A DNA stretch of 64,000 nt from Lachnospiraceae bacterium. Its GTDB lineage: Bacteria > Bacillota > Clostridia > Lachnospirales > Lachnospiraceae. The stretch is taken from contig JAQXLY010000036.1 of the NCBI GenBank assembly GCA_029012365.1, forward strand, positions 1-64,000, read 5' to 3'. The translations under genes were made by a program, and so were the position numbers. Numbering within the stretch: the stretch's first letter is position 1; the number at the start of each line of letters is the position of its first letter. A model generated the notes under the pieces. It had not been told where the DNA came from and did no database searches. It saw only the letters and a list, made by a program, of their open reading frames with translations. Positions 8,097-16,994 of this stretch are shown one piece after another.

Positions 8097-9497
8097 ATGG
8101 TTTATGTTCGTACATGCGCATACAATGCGGAAAAAACATTGGTTCGTACAATAGAAAGTATATTGAATCAAACCCATAAGGATTTTTTGTATTATTTATT
8201 GGATAATGGTTCTACCGATGAGACAAGAGAGATAATTCGCAGTTACGCAAAAAAGGATAAAAGAATAGTTCCTTTCTATAGTGAGAGAAATCATGATTAT
8301 ACAGAGAGTACGGAGTTTTGGAATTTGTTTTATGATTTACAGGAAGGAGATTATCTTTGCAGTCTGGATGCAGATGATGCATATGGAGCGACTTTTTTAG
8401 AAGATATGTTGCAATTTTCACGTGAAAATGAGTTAGATATAGCGATGTGTGGGACGGTTTTTATGGAGGCTGATTCATGGCAGCCGTGCGGAGAAAGAGT
8501 ATTACATGAAAATGTAGTAATAGGAGACCGTGAGAGCTTTGATGATTTTTTCCCGGTAATATACTGGAATTTGCGGCAAACGTGGGGGAAACTTTATAGT
8601 GCAAAGGCTGCGAGAATGCCATATATGATAAATAAACCGGAGTGGTATCCGAGAGCATATGGCGGTGATACGATAAATACCTTTGAAGCTGTGAAATTGT
8701 CATCTCGCATTGGCGTTTTGGCAAAACCGTTACATTATTATGCTATATCTTCAAACTCGGTTTCGCATCGATGGGTGGAAGGAAGGGAAAAATCGGATTC
8801 GATTCTTTTTAAAAAAGCAGAAGAATTGTTGCTGGAAAAATGCGGAGTTGTTTCGCCGCGGAACCTTGATTTTATTTATTCGGTATATTTTAATGCATTA
8901 AATGACACATTTCGGACGCTGTTTCATTCGGAAGCAGCTGCGGAAAAGAAAATCAATGTTACAAAAGATATTTTTTTTCATCCGATTACTCAGAAGATGT
9001 TTCATCGGATAATCGGTGTTCCCAATGAAGAAAGAATAGATTTCTTTGTAAATGTAGTAATAAATCTTTTGAATTTGTGGCAGGATGTTAGTGAATCCTC
9101 ATTTACCGTGCTGGCGGAAATTTTTGCTGATATAAATCCGGATTTCAAGCAGTTAGTTACGAAAGAAAGCTTTGCGTGGTATATGGAAAATAACCCGGTC
9201 ATTATGAGGAATGTTGTGTTGCGTGAATACGAGTATGCGGTTAACAATCTGATTGTATATCTCAATAAAAAGGATGTACAGCCGTCCGGAGATTTTCCGT
9301 ATATCTTAGGGCAGCAGTTGGCGGCGGTACGGAATGAAGAAGAAAAGTATGTGTATTTTTCAAAGCATTTAATTCGATGGTACATTTTAAATAATCGGAG
9401 GGAGCGTGCTCAGGAAGAGCTAAATGAGTGGCTGCAAATGCTTCCGGAGGATGAGGACCTTAAGGCATTGCAAAGGCTGTATAATAAGAATCAATGA
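8097..9497 (+). CDS. GT2 family glycosyltransferase with helical C-terminus
   Basis: The first ~230 residues are a GT2 domain (VYVRTCAYNAEKTLVRTIES, LLDNGSTDETREI, SLDADDAYGATFLEDM with the metal-binding DxD). The ~230-residue C-terminal part is helical and ends in QEELNEWLQMLPEDEDL. That closing motif recurs at the end of the glycosyltransferase at 20.4-22.7 kb (ILSELAVMLPEDEEVKELL). GGGGAAGG precedes the ATG. It probably adds a sugar to flagellin or its glycan. Its last bases overlap the start region of the adenylation gene. Confidence 0.85.
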   Translation: MVYVRTCAYNAEKTLVRTIESILNQTHKDFLYYLLDNGSTDETREIIRSYAKKDKRIVPFYSERNHDYTESTEFWNLFYDLQEGDYLCSLDADDAYGATFLEDMLQFSRENELDIAMCGTVFMEADSWQPCGERVLHENVVIGDRESFDDFFPVIYWNLRQTWGKLYSAKAARMPYMINKPEWYPRAYGGDTINTFEAVKLSSRIGVLAKPLHYYAISSNSVSHRWVEGREKSDSILFKKAEELLLEKCGVVSPRNLDFIYSVYFNALNDTFRTLFHSEAAAEKKINVTKDIFFHPITQKMFHRIIGVPNEERIDFFVNVVINLLNLWQDVSESSFTVLAEIFADINPDFKQLVTKESFAWYMENNPVIMRNVVLREYEYAVNNLIVYLNKKDVQPSGDFPYILGQQLAAVRNEEEKYVYFSKHLIRWYILNNRRERAQEELNEWLQMLPEDEDLKALQRLYNKNQ

Positions 9498-9511
9498 AAC
9501 AGGTGACGAAT

Positions 9512-11026
9512 ATGCAGACGAACGTAATAGAATATTTGTTAAGAAGTGTAGAAAAATATCCGGATAAAGTTGCGCTCCGAGATGAAAAAAAAGCGATTAC
9601 TTTTGCCGAACTTGACAGACTTGCACGACAGATTGGCGGAATGTTGACAAAACGGTTGGGACCGGTAAAGAACCAGCCGGTTGCGGTTTATATGGAAAAA
9701 GGAGTAAATTGCATTGCTGCATTTATGGGAATTGTATACAGTGGCAATTTCTATTCCCCGATTGATATACATACTCCAAAAGAACGGATTGCACTTATTT
9801 TAAAGACATTAGAACCGCGCGCAGTTATTACGGATGAATCGGCAAAATCAGAGACGATAGAAGCTGAGCTGCAAATTGCACCTGAGCTGGTTATGAACAT
9901 GGAGGATGCAGAATCATTTGAGGAGTTCTGTGATTTGAAACGGGTACAAAGAGAACACCTGGATGTCGATCCGCTGTATGTTCTGTTTACCTCAGGCTCT
10001 ACCGGAATGCCGAAGGGTGTTGTAATCAGTCATAAGTCGGTCATAGATTATGAGGAATGGCTGGCGGAAACCTTTGGATTTGATGAAAGAACGGTATTCG
10101 GAAATCAGGCACCTTTCTATTTTGATAATTCTATTTTGGATATTTATCAGACATTGCGTAACGGTGCGGAAATGGTTATCATTCCGGAGCGCCTTTTCTT
10201 GTTTCATGCAGAACTGATTCGATTTTTAAATCAGAATAAGGTAAATACAATATTTTGGGTCCCGTCGGCATTAACAGCGGTTGCTAATTCGGGAATTTTG
10301 GAAAAAGAGCAAATTGACGGATTAAGCAAGGTGTTGTTCTGCGGGGAGGTAATGCCGGTAAAACCGCTCAATGAGTGGAGAAGACATTATCCGGAGGCAC
10401 TGTATGCAAATTTGTACGGACCGACCGAGATTACGGACGTGTGCACTTACTATATTGTAAATCGTGATTTCTCCGAGGATGAATCGTTGCCGATAGGAAA
10501 GGCGTGCAAAAATACAGAGATTCTTGTGCTGAATGACGAGAACCGGCTGGTAAAAGACGGGGAGAGCGGAGAACTCTGCGTAAGAGGAACCGGGCTTTCG
10601 TTAGGGTATTACGGAGCACCGGAAAAGTCGGATGCGGTATTTGTACAGAATCCACTGCAGGATAAGTATCGTGATTTGATTTACCGTACCGGTGATATTG
10701 TAAAGTACAATGAATATGGGGAACTGATATACTTGTGTCGAAAGGATTCTCAGATTAAGTATCAGGGACATCGAATTGAGCTTGGCGAGATTGATAGTGC
10801 CGGGTATGCAATTGAGGGAGTGCGACAGGCGTGTACGGTTTTTGATGGAAGTAAGATTACATTTTTTTGTTCCCTTTCAAAAGAATTAACGGAAAAGGAA
10901 ATCTATGCGGAGTTAAAGAAAAAGGTGCCCAAATATATGCTACCGAAGGTAATAAGGATTTTAGATGAGATTCCGTTGAATGCGAACGGAAAGCTGGACA
11001 GAGTCTGGTTGAGAACACAGTGCTAG
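9512..11026 (+). CDS. stand-alone amino-acid/acyl adenylation enzyme (DltA/NRPS A-domain-like)
   Basis: The 504-residue protein has the ANL superfamily core motifs: the P-loop-like YVLFTSGSTGMPKGV, NLYGPTEITD, YRTGDIVKY, KIKYQGHRIEL-type hinge (IKYQGHRIELGEI), and the catalytic lysine in PLNANGKLDR. It should activate an amino or other carboxylic acid as AMP-ester and load it on the carrier protein encoded 13 bp downstream. The overall layout is that of DltA or NRPS adenylation domains. Start ATG 9512 has AGGTGA five bases upstream; ATG 9494 overlaps the previous stop and is the alternative. The substrate is not readable by eye. A non-sugar acyl or aminoacyl flagellin decoration is inferred. 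Confidence 0.88.
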   Translation: MQTNVIEYLLRSVEKYPDKVALRDEKKAITFAELDRLARQIGGMLTKRLGPVKNQPVAVYMEKGVNCIAAFMGIVYSGNFYSPIDIHTPKERIALILKTLEPRAVITDESAKSETIEAELQIAPELVMNMEDAESFEEFCDLKRVQREHLDVDPLYVLFTSGSTGMPKGVVISHKSVIDYEEWLAETFGFDERTVFGNQAPFYFDNSILDIYQTLRNGAEMVIIPERLFLFHAELIRFLNQNKVNTIFWVPSALTAVANSGILEKEQIDGLSKVLFCGEVMPVKPLNEWRRHYPEALYANLYGPTEITDVCTYYIVNRDFSEDESLPIGKACKNTEILVLNDENRLVKDGESGELCVRGTGLSLGYYGAPEKSDAVFVQNPLQDKYRDLIYRTGDIVKYNEYGELIYLCRKDSQIKYQGHRIELGEIDSAGYAIEGVRQACTVFDGSKITFFCSLSKELTEKEIYAELKKKVPKYMLPKVIRILDEIPLNANGKLDRVWLRTQC

Positions 11027-11039
11027 AGGAGAAGCAAGA

Positions 11040-11270
11040 ATGGAAGAAAAAAAGAAGATTATTAGCGAAATGATTGCAGAGTTGCAGCCGTATGTGGAGT
11101 TTGATGAAACCACCGATTTGTTTGATGAAGATGTATTAGATTCCGTATCGGTACTTGTGTTGGTACAGGAGTTGGAGGAAGAGTTTGGGATAGAAATTGC
11201 TGCAGAAGAAATTACGGAGTATAATTTTAAGAATGTAAATAGTATTATTTCTATGCTTCAAAATAAATAA
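11040..11270 (+). CDS. acyl/peptidyl carrier protein
   Basis: A 76-residue four-helix carrier protein with the phosphopantetheine attachment serine in DEDVLDSVSVLVLVQELEEE (the D-S pair near residue 35). It fits DltC-like or NRPS carrier proteins in length. AGGAGAAG precedes the ATG. It lies 13 bp after the adenylation gene, so the two form a loading pair. Its cargo could be passed on by an SGNH/acyltransferase-like product of the same operon (inference). Confidence 0.9.
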   Translation: MEEKKKIISEMIAELQPYVEFDETTDLFDEDVLDSVSVLVLVQELEEEFGIEIAAEEITEYNFKNVNSIISMLQNK

Positions 11271-11296
11271 ATTCTTAGCAGCGAGGGGGGAATATT

Positions 11297-12607
11297 ATGA
11301 AGTTCGCAAATCTAAATTTTCAAAGCACAGATTTAAATGACAGCCGGTATATTACCATTAATATGGGTGACAATCTACAGTTTATGGCAGTTGACAACTT
11401 ATATAGTTCCATGCAAATTTCTAAATCTGAAATAGAGTATTTATCAATTGATGATGTTGTAAAATATAACGGAAATAAAAAACTGATTTTACCATTGAAT
11501 TGGGCAATTTTTGACCCACACTGGATGAATGGAGATAAACTTTGCATTGCAGAGAAAATAGTACCGGTTTTTTTGGCAATGACTTTAGGGTGTGCGTATT
11601 GTGAGGAAATGTTTAATGAACATAATATTCAGTACCTGAAGCAACATGAGCCGATAGGCTGTCGTGATATGGAGACATATCAGACGTTATCAAAACATGG
11701 AATCAAGGCATATTTAAACGGATGTTTAACCTCCCTGTTACCAAAGCGTGAAAGAGAACCAAAAAGTGGAAAGGTTTTTTTCATTGATGCACCTATTGAG
11801 TTAAGTAAATATGTCTCAAAGCAATATCTGGAAGATGGAGTCTTTTTATCGCAGCAGTACTATTTTGAAAACACTATATCAACAGAGGAATTAGAACAAC
11901 ATGTAAAAGAGCATTACCGTAGAATAGCCGAAGAAGCAAAATTAGTTATTACCTCAAGACTTCATGTGGCCTCTCCTTGCGTGGCAATGGGAATTCCGGT
12001 TATTCTGGCAAAAAAGGTAATTGATGCACGTTTTGGATGGATGGAGAAATACATTCCGCTTTATGGTCAGGAAAAATATTCTGAAATAGATTGGAATCCT
12101 CAGGTAATAGATTATGAAAAGGAAAAAAGACAAATTCTTGAGTATAATGCGAATAGAATTTTATTTGAAAAATATAAGGCTGAAATTGAGAGTGAGATGA
12201 ATGCCTATTATGGGCTGCCGGAAAGTCACTATATGAATTTTGCCGGATTTATTCGCCATAATTGGACCGGTGCTAAAGAGTTTATAGAGAAAAGATGGGA
12301 TAAAAGTAAGGAAATAAAATATGCTGTTTGGGGATTGATTGTTACTGTCGATGAGTTTATTGAATATATTGAAACGGAGTATCCAATGGCAAAACTGGTA
12401 AAAGTAATTGATGCCCATAAGGAAGGAACTTTTCGTGGAATTCCGATAGTAAAACCGGAGACGATAGAAGCAGAAGATTACTATTTGTTTGTATTATCGG
12501 TTGGTGCATGCAATGAGGCGTATCAGATGTGCAAGAGGAAGCGTATTCCGGAAGAACAGTATTATCTGGTCGGAGATGTGTATATGCAGGGGAACTTTGA
12601 GAAATAA
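11297..12607 (+). CDS. polysaccharide pyruvyl transferase family protein with C-terminal Rossmann module
   Basis: The 436-residue protein has features of the PF04230 family: ITINMGDNLQ near the start, EPIGCRDMETYQTL with GIKAYLNGCLTSLL, and the conserved AKLVITSRLHVASPCVAMGIPVI. This family transfers pyruvyl or related groups to, or reduces, polysaccharide substrates. The last ~95 residues are a Rossmann-like module (IKYAVWGLIVTVDEFIEYI, VIDAHKEGTFRGIPIV) of the same sort seen at the N-termini of three other island proteins. GAGGGGGG precedes the ATG. A role in building the flagellin glycan is inferred. Confidence 0.7.
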   Translation: MKFANLNFQSTDLNDSRYITINMGDNLQFMAVDNLYSSMQISKSEIEYLSIDDVVKYNGNKKLILPLNWAIFDPHWMNGDKLCIAEKIVPVFLAMTLGCAYCEEMFNEHNIQYLKQHEPIGCRDMETYQTLSKHGIKAYLNGCLTSLLPKREREPKSGKVFFIDAPIELSKYVSKQYLEDGVFLSQQYYFENTISTEELEQHVKEHYRRIAEEAKLVITSRLHVASPCVAMGIPVILAKKVIDARFGWMEKYIPLYGQEKYSEIDWNPQVIDYEKEKRQILEYNANRILFEKYKAEIESEMNAYYGLPESHYMNFAGFIRHNWTGAKEFIEKRWDKSKEIKYAVWGLIVTVDEFIEYIETEYPMAKLVKVIDAHKEGTFRGIPIVKPETIEAEDYYLFVLSVGACNEAYQMCKRKRIPEEQYYLVGDVYMQGNFEK

Positions 12608-12631
12608 AGATGGAATAAGAGAGGAATTTTT

Positions 12632-14581
12632 ATGAGAGATGGTGCTGTGGCGGCAGATGCGCTGAAAGTAGAATACGATTTTGTGAAGTACGTAGAATTA
12701 CTCGACAAGGTGTCAAAAGAATATATCATAATAATTGCTGCAAGAGATACTCCATGGGGGCCGGCATTTACACAGGAAAAAGCAGAGGTATTGAGAAAGA
12801 TTGGGTTAAAGGCTAACTTATTTGGGATGTTCAGGCGTGCATATGTTGCGCTGATTGATTCCGGTAATGTTATATTTGAGAAGGTAGGAGATACAACAAG
12901 AGAAGTAATTGCTTATGAGTCAGCTATAAGCGGAGATTCGGTGTCTGTTTACAGTTCGAGTTTTGAGGCTGATGTGATACACAGTTTTACAGCGGGCTCT
13001 ATAATGATTAACGGAGAGGAGTTATCGGCCCGAGGAAGAGGATTGAATATTGTAGTGTATGATAAGATTGCAAAAAAGGTTTTGGATACAGTTAATTTTG
13101 ATACATATAGTGCAGACCTTTCCTGCAGGCATCCTTTTGGGGAGATAGACAGACTTCGCAGTTTTCAGAAAAATCATCCGGCAATAAGGGTCGTTTGTGT
13201 TGATGCGCCAAAGTTTCCTACTGAAAATTTAACGCAAAATGAGCGTTTTATCTTGAAGAATAATGTTATCAGGGAGACGATTATAAATAATCTGGATAAG
13301 CCGTTTTTTGCAATTAATCAGTATTATAGCAGAGAAATTCTGGAAGAAGTGTTCCGGGTGCCGAAATCCTATCATGATGTTAGAGGAATACGACGGTTTG
13401 AAGATACGAGAGGAAAGTATGTAAATACAGTCGGCGGACATCGTGTGACGGCATACCAGCCGCAACAATATGAGCAGACAATCTGGTTTGTCGGAGGGTG
13501 CAGTGTCTTTGGGATAGGTGCAATAGATGAGCATACCATGGCTTCTCTTTTGCAGGGAATCATCAATGAAAGAGCGAAAGAAAAAAGAATTTGTGTGCAG
13601 AACTATGGGTATTTTTTGTGTGAAGCAGACAGACAGCGGGAAGAGGAGGTTTCAATACTGGAATCGCTGCCGATAAGGGATGGTGACGTTGTTCTTTATT
13701 ATCGTGCGGATAACGGAATTTCGTTGGGGCAGGAATTTCCGTGTATAGATTGTTCTAAAATTGCGTTACAGCCGAGAAAATTCGAGGTGTTCTCCGATAA
13801 AGGACATCTCACACCGGATGGCTACCGTTTGGTGGCAGAGAAGATATTTAATGAGTTGAGTGCAAGAAAACTGTTAGGCGTGCCGGATAGGACTTCGCCG
13901 TGGATTTCATCGTGTGCCTCAGAATATGGCTTTGATAGTAATCAATCTACGGAACTTGCGGAATATAAAAGGATTCTTACGAACTTTTATAATGAAGTTC
14001 TCTCTGTAACAATCGGAGCAATCGTTATGAACTGTAATCCGTTTACATTAGGGCACAGATATCTGATAGAACAGGCGTTGCAGCAATGTAATTTTTTGAT
14101 TGTTTTTTTGGTGGAGGAGGATAGTTCGTTTTTTTCGTTTGAGGACAGATTAAGGTTGATTGATGAGGGGACGGCGGATTTAGATAATGTTGCTATTATT
14201 CCAAGCGGTCGTTTTATTATTTCTTCTTTGACATTTGAAGAGTACTTTAATAAGTCAGAGCTACAGGAAAGAGTAATTGATACATCTAAGGATATCACTG
14301 TTTTTGCACGGGAAATAGCTCCGTGTCTGCACATCACAAAGCGATTTGCGGGTGAGGAACCTCTTGATAAGGTTACGATGCAATATAATGAGGCGATGAA
14401 ACGGATTCTTCCGGAATACGGTATTGAATTTATTGAAATTCCAAGAAAGAAGGAAGGAGAAGAAGTCATAAGTGCTTCCAGAGTTCGCACATTGCTTGAA
14501 GAAGGGGATTTCGAGAGAATAAAGTACCTTGTTCCCGAAACGACATATCGTTATCTTGTCGAAAGGTATAAAGAGGAGTAA
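12632..14581 (+). CDS. three-domain protein: ILEI-like, SGNH-like and citrate-lyase-ligase-like
   Basis: The 649-residue product joins three parts. Residues ~1-165 resemble the ILEI/FAM3-like fold (RGLNIVVYDKIAKKVLDTVN). Residues ~260-420 look SGNH-hydrolase-like (IWFVGGCSVFGIGAIDEHT, and the late block FSDKGHLTPDGYRLV). Residues ~460-649 match the catalytic part of [citrate (pro-3S)-lyase] ligase: NPFTLGHRYLIEQAL with the xxGH nucleotide motif, EDSSFFSFEDRLRLI, and ISASRVRTLLEEGDF. No citrate lyase genes lie nearby. CitC acetylates the prosthetic group of an acyl carrier protein, so activity toward the ACP encoded at 11.0 kb is an attractive inference. AGAGAGG precedes the ATG. Confidence 0.75.
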   Translation: MRDGAVAADALKVEYDFVKYVELLDKVSKEYIIIIAARDTPWGPAFTQEKAEVLRKIGLKANLFGMFRRAYVALIDSGNVIFEKVGDTTREVIAYESAISGDSVSVYSSSFEADVIHSFTAGSIMINGEELSARGRGLNIVVYDKIAKKVLDTVNFDTYSADLSCRHPFGEIDRLRSFQKNHPAIRVVCVDAPKFPTENLTQNERFILKNNVIRETIINNLDKPFFAINQYYSREILEEVFRVPKSYHDVRGIRRFEDTRGKYVNTVGGHRVTAYQPQQYEQTIWFVGGCSVFGIGAIDEHTMASLLQGIINERAKEKRICVQNYGYFLCEADRQREEEVSILESLPIRDGDVVLYYRADNGISLGQEFPCIDCSKIALQPRKFEVFSDKGHLTPDGYRLVAEKIFNELSARKLLGVPDRTSPWISSCASEYGFDSNQSTELAEYKRILTNFYNEVLSVTIGAIVMNCNPFTLGHRYLIEQALQQCNFLIVFLVEEDSSFFSFEDRLRLIDEGTADLDNVAIIPSGRFIISSLTFEEYFNKSELQERVIDTSKDITVFAREIAPCLHITKRFAGEEPLDKVTMQYNEAMKRILPEYGIEFIEIPRKKEGEEVISASRVRTLLEEGDFERIKYLVPETTYRYLVERYKEE

Positions 14582-14618
14582 AGAGAGAGGTATTCCGTAG
14601 AGAAAGGCAGAATGTAAT

Positions 14619-15644
14619 ATGGAAGAGCTGTATACAGGTCGTATTAAACCGTCATTTGATGAAAACAGACAGAGGTTAGGTAATATTTTACCGTTAAAAG
14701 TCCCGTTTAATGTTCTACTGGACAGTAGTGAGGTGTGTAATTTTAAATGTAGTTATTGTTTTCGTGCGAATGAGGACAAGTCAGTTTGGGGATATGCACA
14801 AAGCAACAGTTTAATGGAATGGAATCTGTTTGTACGAGCAATAGAACAGATTATGGATTTTGAGGAGCCTGTAAAGCATATTTCTCTTTCGAACCATGGA
14901 GAACCTTTGTGTAATAGAAGAGTACCTGATATGGTGCGTTATATAAAAGGAAAGGGTATTAAAAGTCGGGTGTCTATACATACAAATGCTTCTTTACTGG
15001 ATGAAGAGTATGTGTCGAACCTGGCGGATTCGCAAATTGATAAGGTTGTGGTTTCTTTGCAGGGAATGAGCGCGGAAAAGTATCATCAAGTCTGCGGAGT
15101 ATCACTGGATGTGGACAGACTTTATGATATGTTGAGGCTGTTTCATGAAAAAAAGACAAACACAGCGTTATATATTAAAATTGCTGATGTTGCACTGGAG
15201 CAGGGGGAAGAAGAGTTGTTTTACGCAAAATTTCTTCCGATTGCAGACCGTGTATTTGTTGAAAAAACTGTACCGATCTGGAAGGGAACTGAGTTCTCGG
15301 AACAACAAGCAAAAGTTATGGTAAAAAATAAATATGGTGCAAAGTTTCCGAAACAGGTGTGTTGTCCGGTTTTATTTCATACATTGACGGTAACGCCAAT
15401 GGGAGATGTATACCCGTGTACCCAGTTACTCTCTAAAAATTCGTTGGGAAATATTATGGAATCGACTCTGGTACAGATGTGGAACAGTAAAGAGAGAAAG
15501 ATGTTGTTGCGTGAACAGTTGGAACTATGTACAGCGGAAATATGTGAGGGATGTTATATTAAAGATAACAGTATTTTTACAGAGGAAGATTTAATAGACT
15601 CATATCGTGATGATATTTTGAAGAGATTGTTAGATAATAAATAG
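14619..15644 (+). CDS. radical SAM/SPASM domain protein
   Basis: The 341-residue enzyme has the CxxxCxxC motif in SSEVCNFKCSYCFRAN (near residue 40) and SNHGEP in place of GGEP. Its C-terminal SPASM region includes CCPVLFHTLTVTPMGDVYPC, LGNIMESTLVQMWNS and CEGCYIK. SPASM proteins carry auxiliary iron-sulfur clusters and modify peptides, proteins or small molecules. It is the second radical SAM gene of the island and differs clearly from the first. AAAGG precedes the ATG at some distance. Modification of flagellin residues or glycan precursors is inferred. Confidence 0.88.
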   Translation: MEELYTGRIKPSFDENRQRLGNILPLKVPFNVLLDSSEVCNFKCSYCFRANEDKSVWGYAQSNSLMEWNLFVRAIEQIMDFEEPVKHISLSNHGEPLCNRRVPDMVRYIKGKGIKSRVSIHTNASLLDEEYVSNLADSQIDKVVVSLQGMSAEKYHQVCGVSLDVDRLYDMLRLFHEKKTNTALYIKIADVALEQGEEELFYAKFLPIADRVFVEKTVPIWKGTEFSEQQAKVMVKNKYGAKFPKQVCCPVLFHTLTVTPMGDVYPCTQLLSKNSLGNIMESTLVQMWNSKERKMLLREQLELCTAEICEGCYIKDNSIFTEEDLIDSYRDDILKRLLDNK

Positions 15645-15655
15645 ATATGCAATGA

Positions 15656-15703
15656 TTTCTGATAAACTATAGGATTATGATTCTAATAATTGTTTATCAG
15701 AAA
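15656..15703. promoter_or_regulatory. 12-bp perfect inverted repeat
   Basis: TTTCTGATAAAC (15656-15667) and GTTTATCAGAAA (15692-15703) are exact complements around a 24-base AT-rich loop. There is no T-run, so it is not a standard terminator. It lies between the SPASM gene and the last FkbM gene and could be an mRNA stabilising or processing hairpin, or an operator. Confidence 0.55.
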
Positions 15704-15727
15704 ACATAAGCAGAAAGGATGACACGA

Positions 15728-16840
15728 ATGCAAACACTATATCAATATATAAAAGATAAAGTCGAGCTGGAAGGGAAAAAAATATCGGAAAATCCATATA
15801 TACTGCAGATAAAAGCCGGAAAAGGACCGTTGGTTCTCTATGGTGCAGGTTCTGTGGGACATGCAGTATTTGAGTATTTACTTGAACAGGGTATAGAGGC
15901 TGATTTTTTTTGCAGTGGTCTTAATGGCGGGTATATCGATGATGCGACAGGAAAGGAAGTTCTGAAGAGGGAGGATTTGAAAAGACATACTAACTCTAGT
16001 GTTATTTTAACAATAGGAGACACTGCTTCAGAAAAAGAGAAAGAAGAAATATGCAATAGTCTCTGTGATATGGGAGTAGAAAGAGAACGTATTTATAGAA
16101 AGGGCTGGTTTGAAAATAAGGTGCCGTATCAGAAAATGTTAGAATGCTTTCCTCAAATAAAGAAAGTATATGATATGCTGGCGGATGAAAAGTCAAAAGA
16201 AATATATAAAAAAAGATTATACTATATGCTTGAATATAGTACGGTTGATTTTCAACAGAAGTCATCTATGTATATAGATAGAGAAATCTTAAATTTTGGC
16301 AATGAGGAGACAATAATAGATGCAGGTGCATGGATTGGAGATACGGCAGAGCTGTTTTTGAATGAAATTGGCCAGGGATGTAGAGTGTATTCATTTGAAC
16401 CGGATGAAAAGAATTATGCAAAATTAGTCGAAAATATGAGAGATAGGACAGATGTTTTTACCGAGAATCTTGGAGTGTGGGATTCAAAGCAGGAGCTATT
16501 CTTTGCGGAAAAAGGAAATGGCTCGTCGCATGTAAATAATGAACGGGATGTGAGAGAAGGAATAAGAGTAAAAACAATCGACTTAGATACCTATTGTGAA
16601 AAGAATAGTATTGTTCCAACGTATATAAAGATGGACATAGAGGGGGCTGAATATAAGGCTTTATGTGGAGCAAAGAAAATGATTGCAATGCATCGTCCTA
16701 AACTGGCAATTTGTATTTATCATAGTTTTGAAGATTTTTATACCTTGCCGCTTCTTATCAAAAAGCTGAATACTGAATATAAATTATATATTCGACATTA
16801 TTCGGATTGTGAAGTAGATACAATTGTATATGCAGTGTGA
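15728..16840 (+). CDS. FkbM family methyltransferase with N-terminal Rossmann module
   Basis: A 370-residue relative of the gene at 6020. Residues ~25-115 are the Rossmann-like module (PLVLYGAGSVGHAVFEYLLE, ILTIGDTAS). Residues ~175-370 are an FkbM domain with IIDAGAWIGDTAELFL (SAM loop), YSFEPDEKNYAKL, KTIDLDTYC and the intact YIKMDIEGAEYKAL. The C-terminus (YKLYIRHYSDCEVDTIVYAV) parallels the first FkbM protein. Unlike that copy it keeps the IKxDIEGAE motif, so it is the better candidate for an active O-methyltransferase. ATG 15728 is preferred, with AAAGGAT seven bases upstream. It is the last island gene before flagellin. Confidence 0.87.
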   Translation: MQTLYQYIKDKVELEGKKISENPYILQIKAGKGPLVLYGAGSVGHAVFEYLLEQGIEADFFCSGLNGGYIDDATGKEVLKREDLKRHTNSSVILTIGDTASEKEKEEICNSLCDMGVERERIYRKGWFENKVPYQKMLECFPQIKKVYDMLADEKSKEIYKKRLYYMLEYSTVDFQQKSSMYIDREILNFGNEETIIDAGAWIGDTAELFLNEIGQGCRVYSFEPDEKNYAKLVENMRDRTDVFTENLGVWDSKQELFFAEKGNGSSHVNNERDVREGIRVKTIDLDTYCEKNSIVPTYIKMDIEGAEYKALCGAKKMIAMHRPKLAICIYHSFEDFYTLPLLIKKLNTEYKLYIRHYSDCEVDTIVYAV

Positions 16841-16959
16841 AATATGCAAAGTCTGTTGTTTTAAAGATAAAAGCATTTTGGGGAAGAGGTATGACAGATA
16901 CATATCGTGGTGAGATACCCTCCCGACTGCTAAAAATTTAAAAAATTTTCCTTGCCCCC

Positions 16960-16987
16960 TAAACTTTTCTCTCCGCACTACCGATAT
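16960..16987 (+). promoter_or_regulatory. sigma-28 type flagellin promoter
   Basis: TAAA (16960-16963), 16 bases, then ACCGATAT (16980-16987) is a close SigD match with spacing one base longer than the usual 15. It lies 190 bp upstream of the flagellin start and leaves a long 5' leader. Confidence 0.75.
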
Positions 16988-16994
16988 AGTTAGT

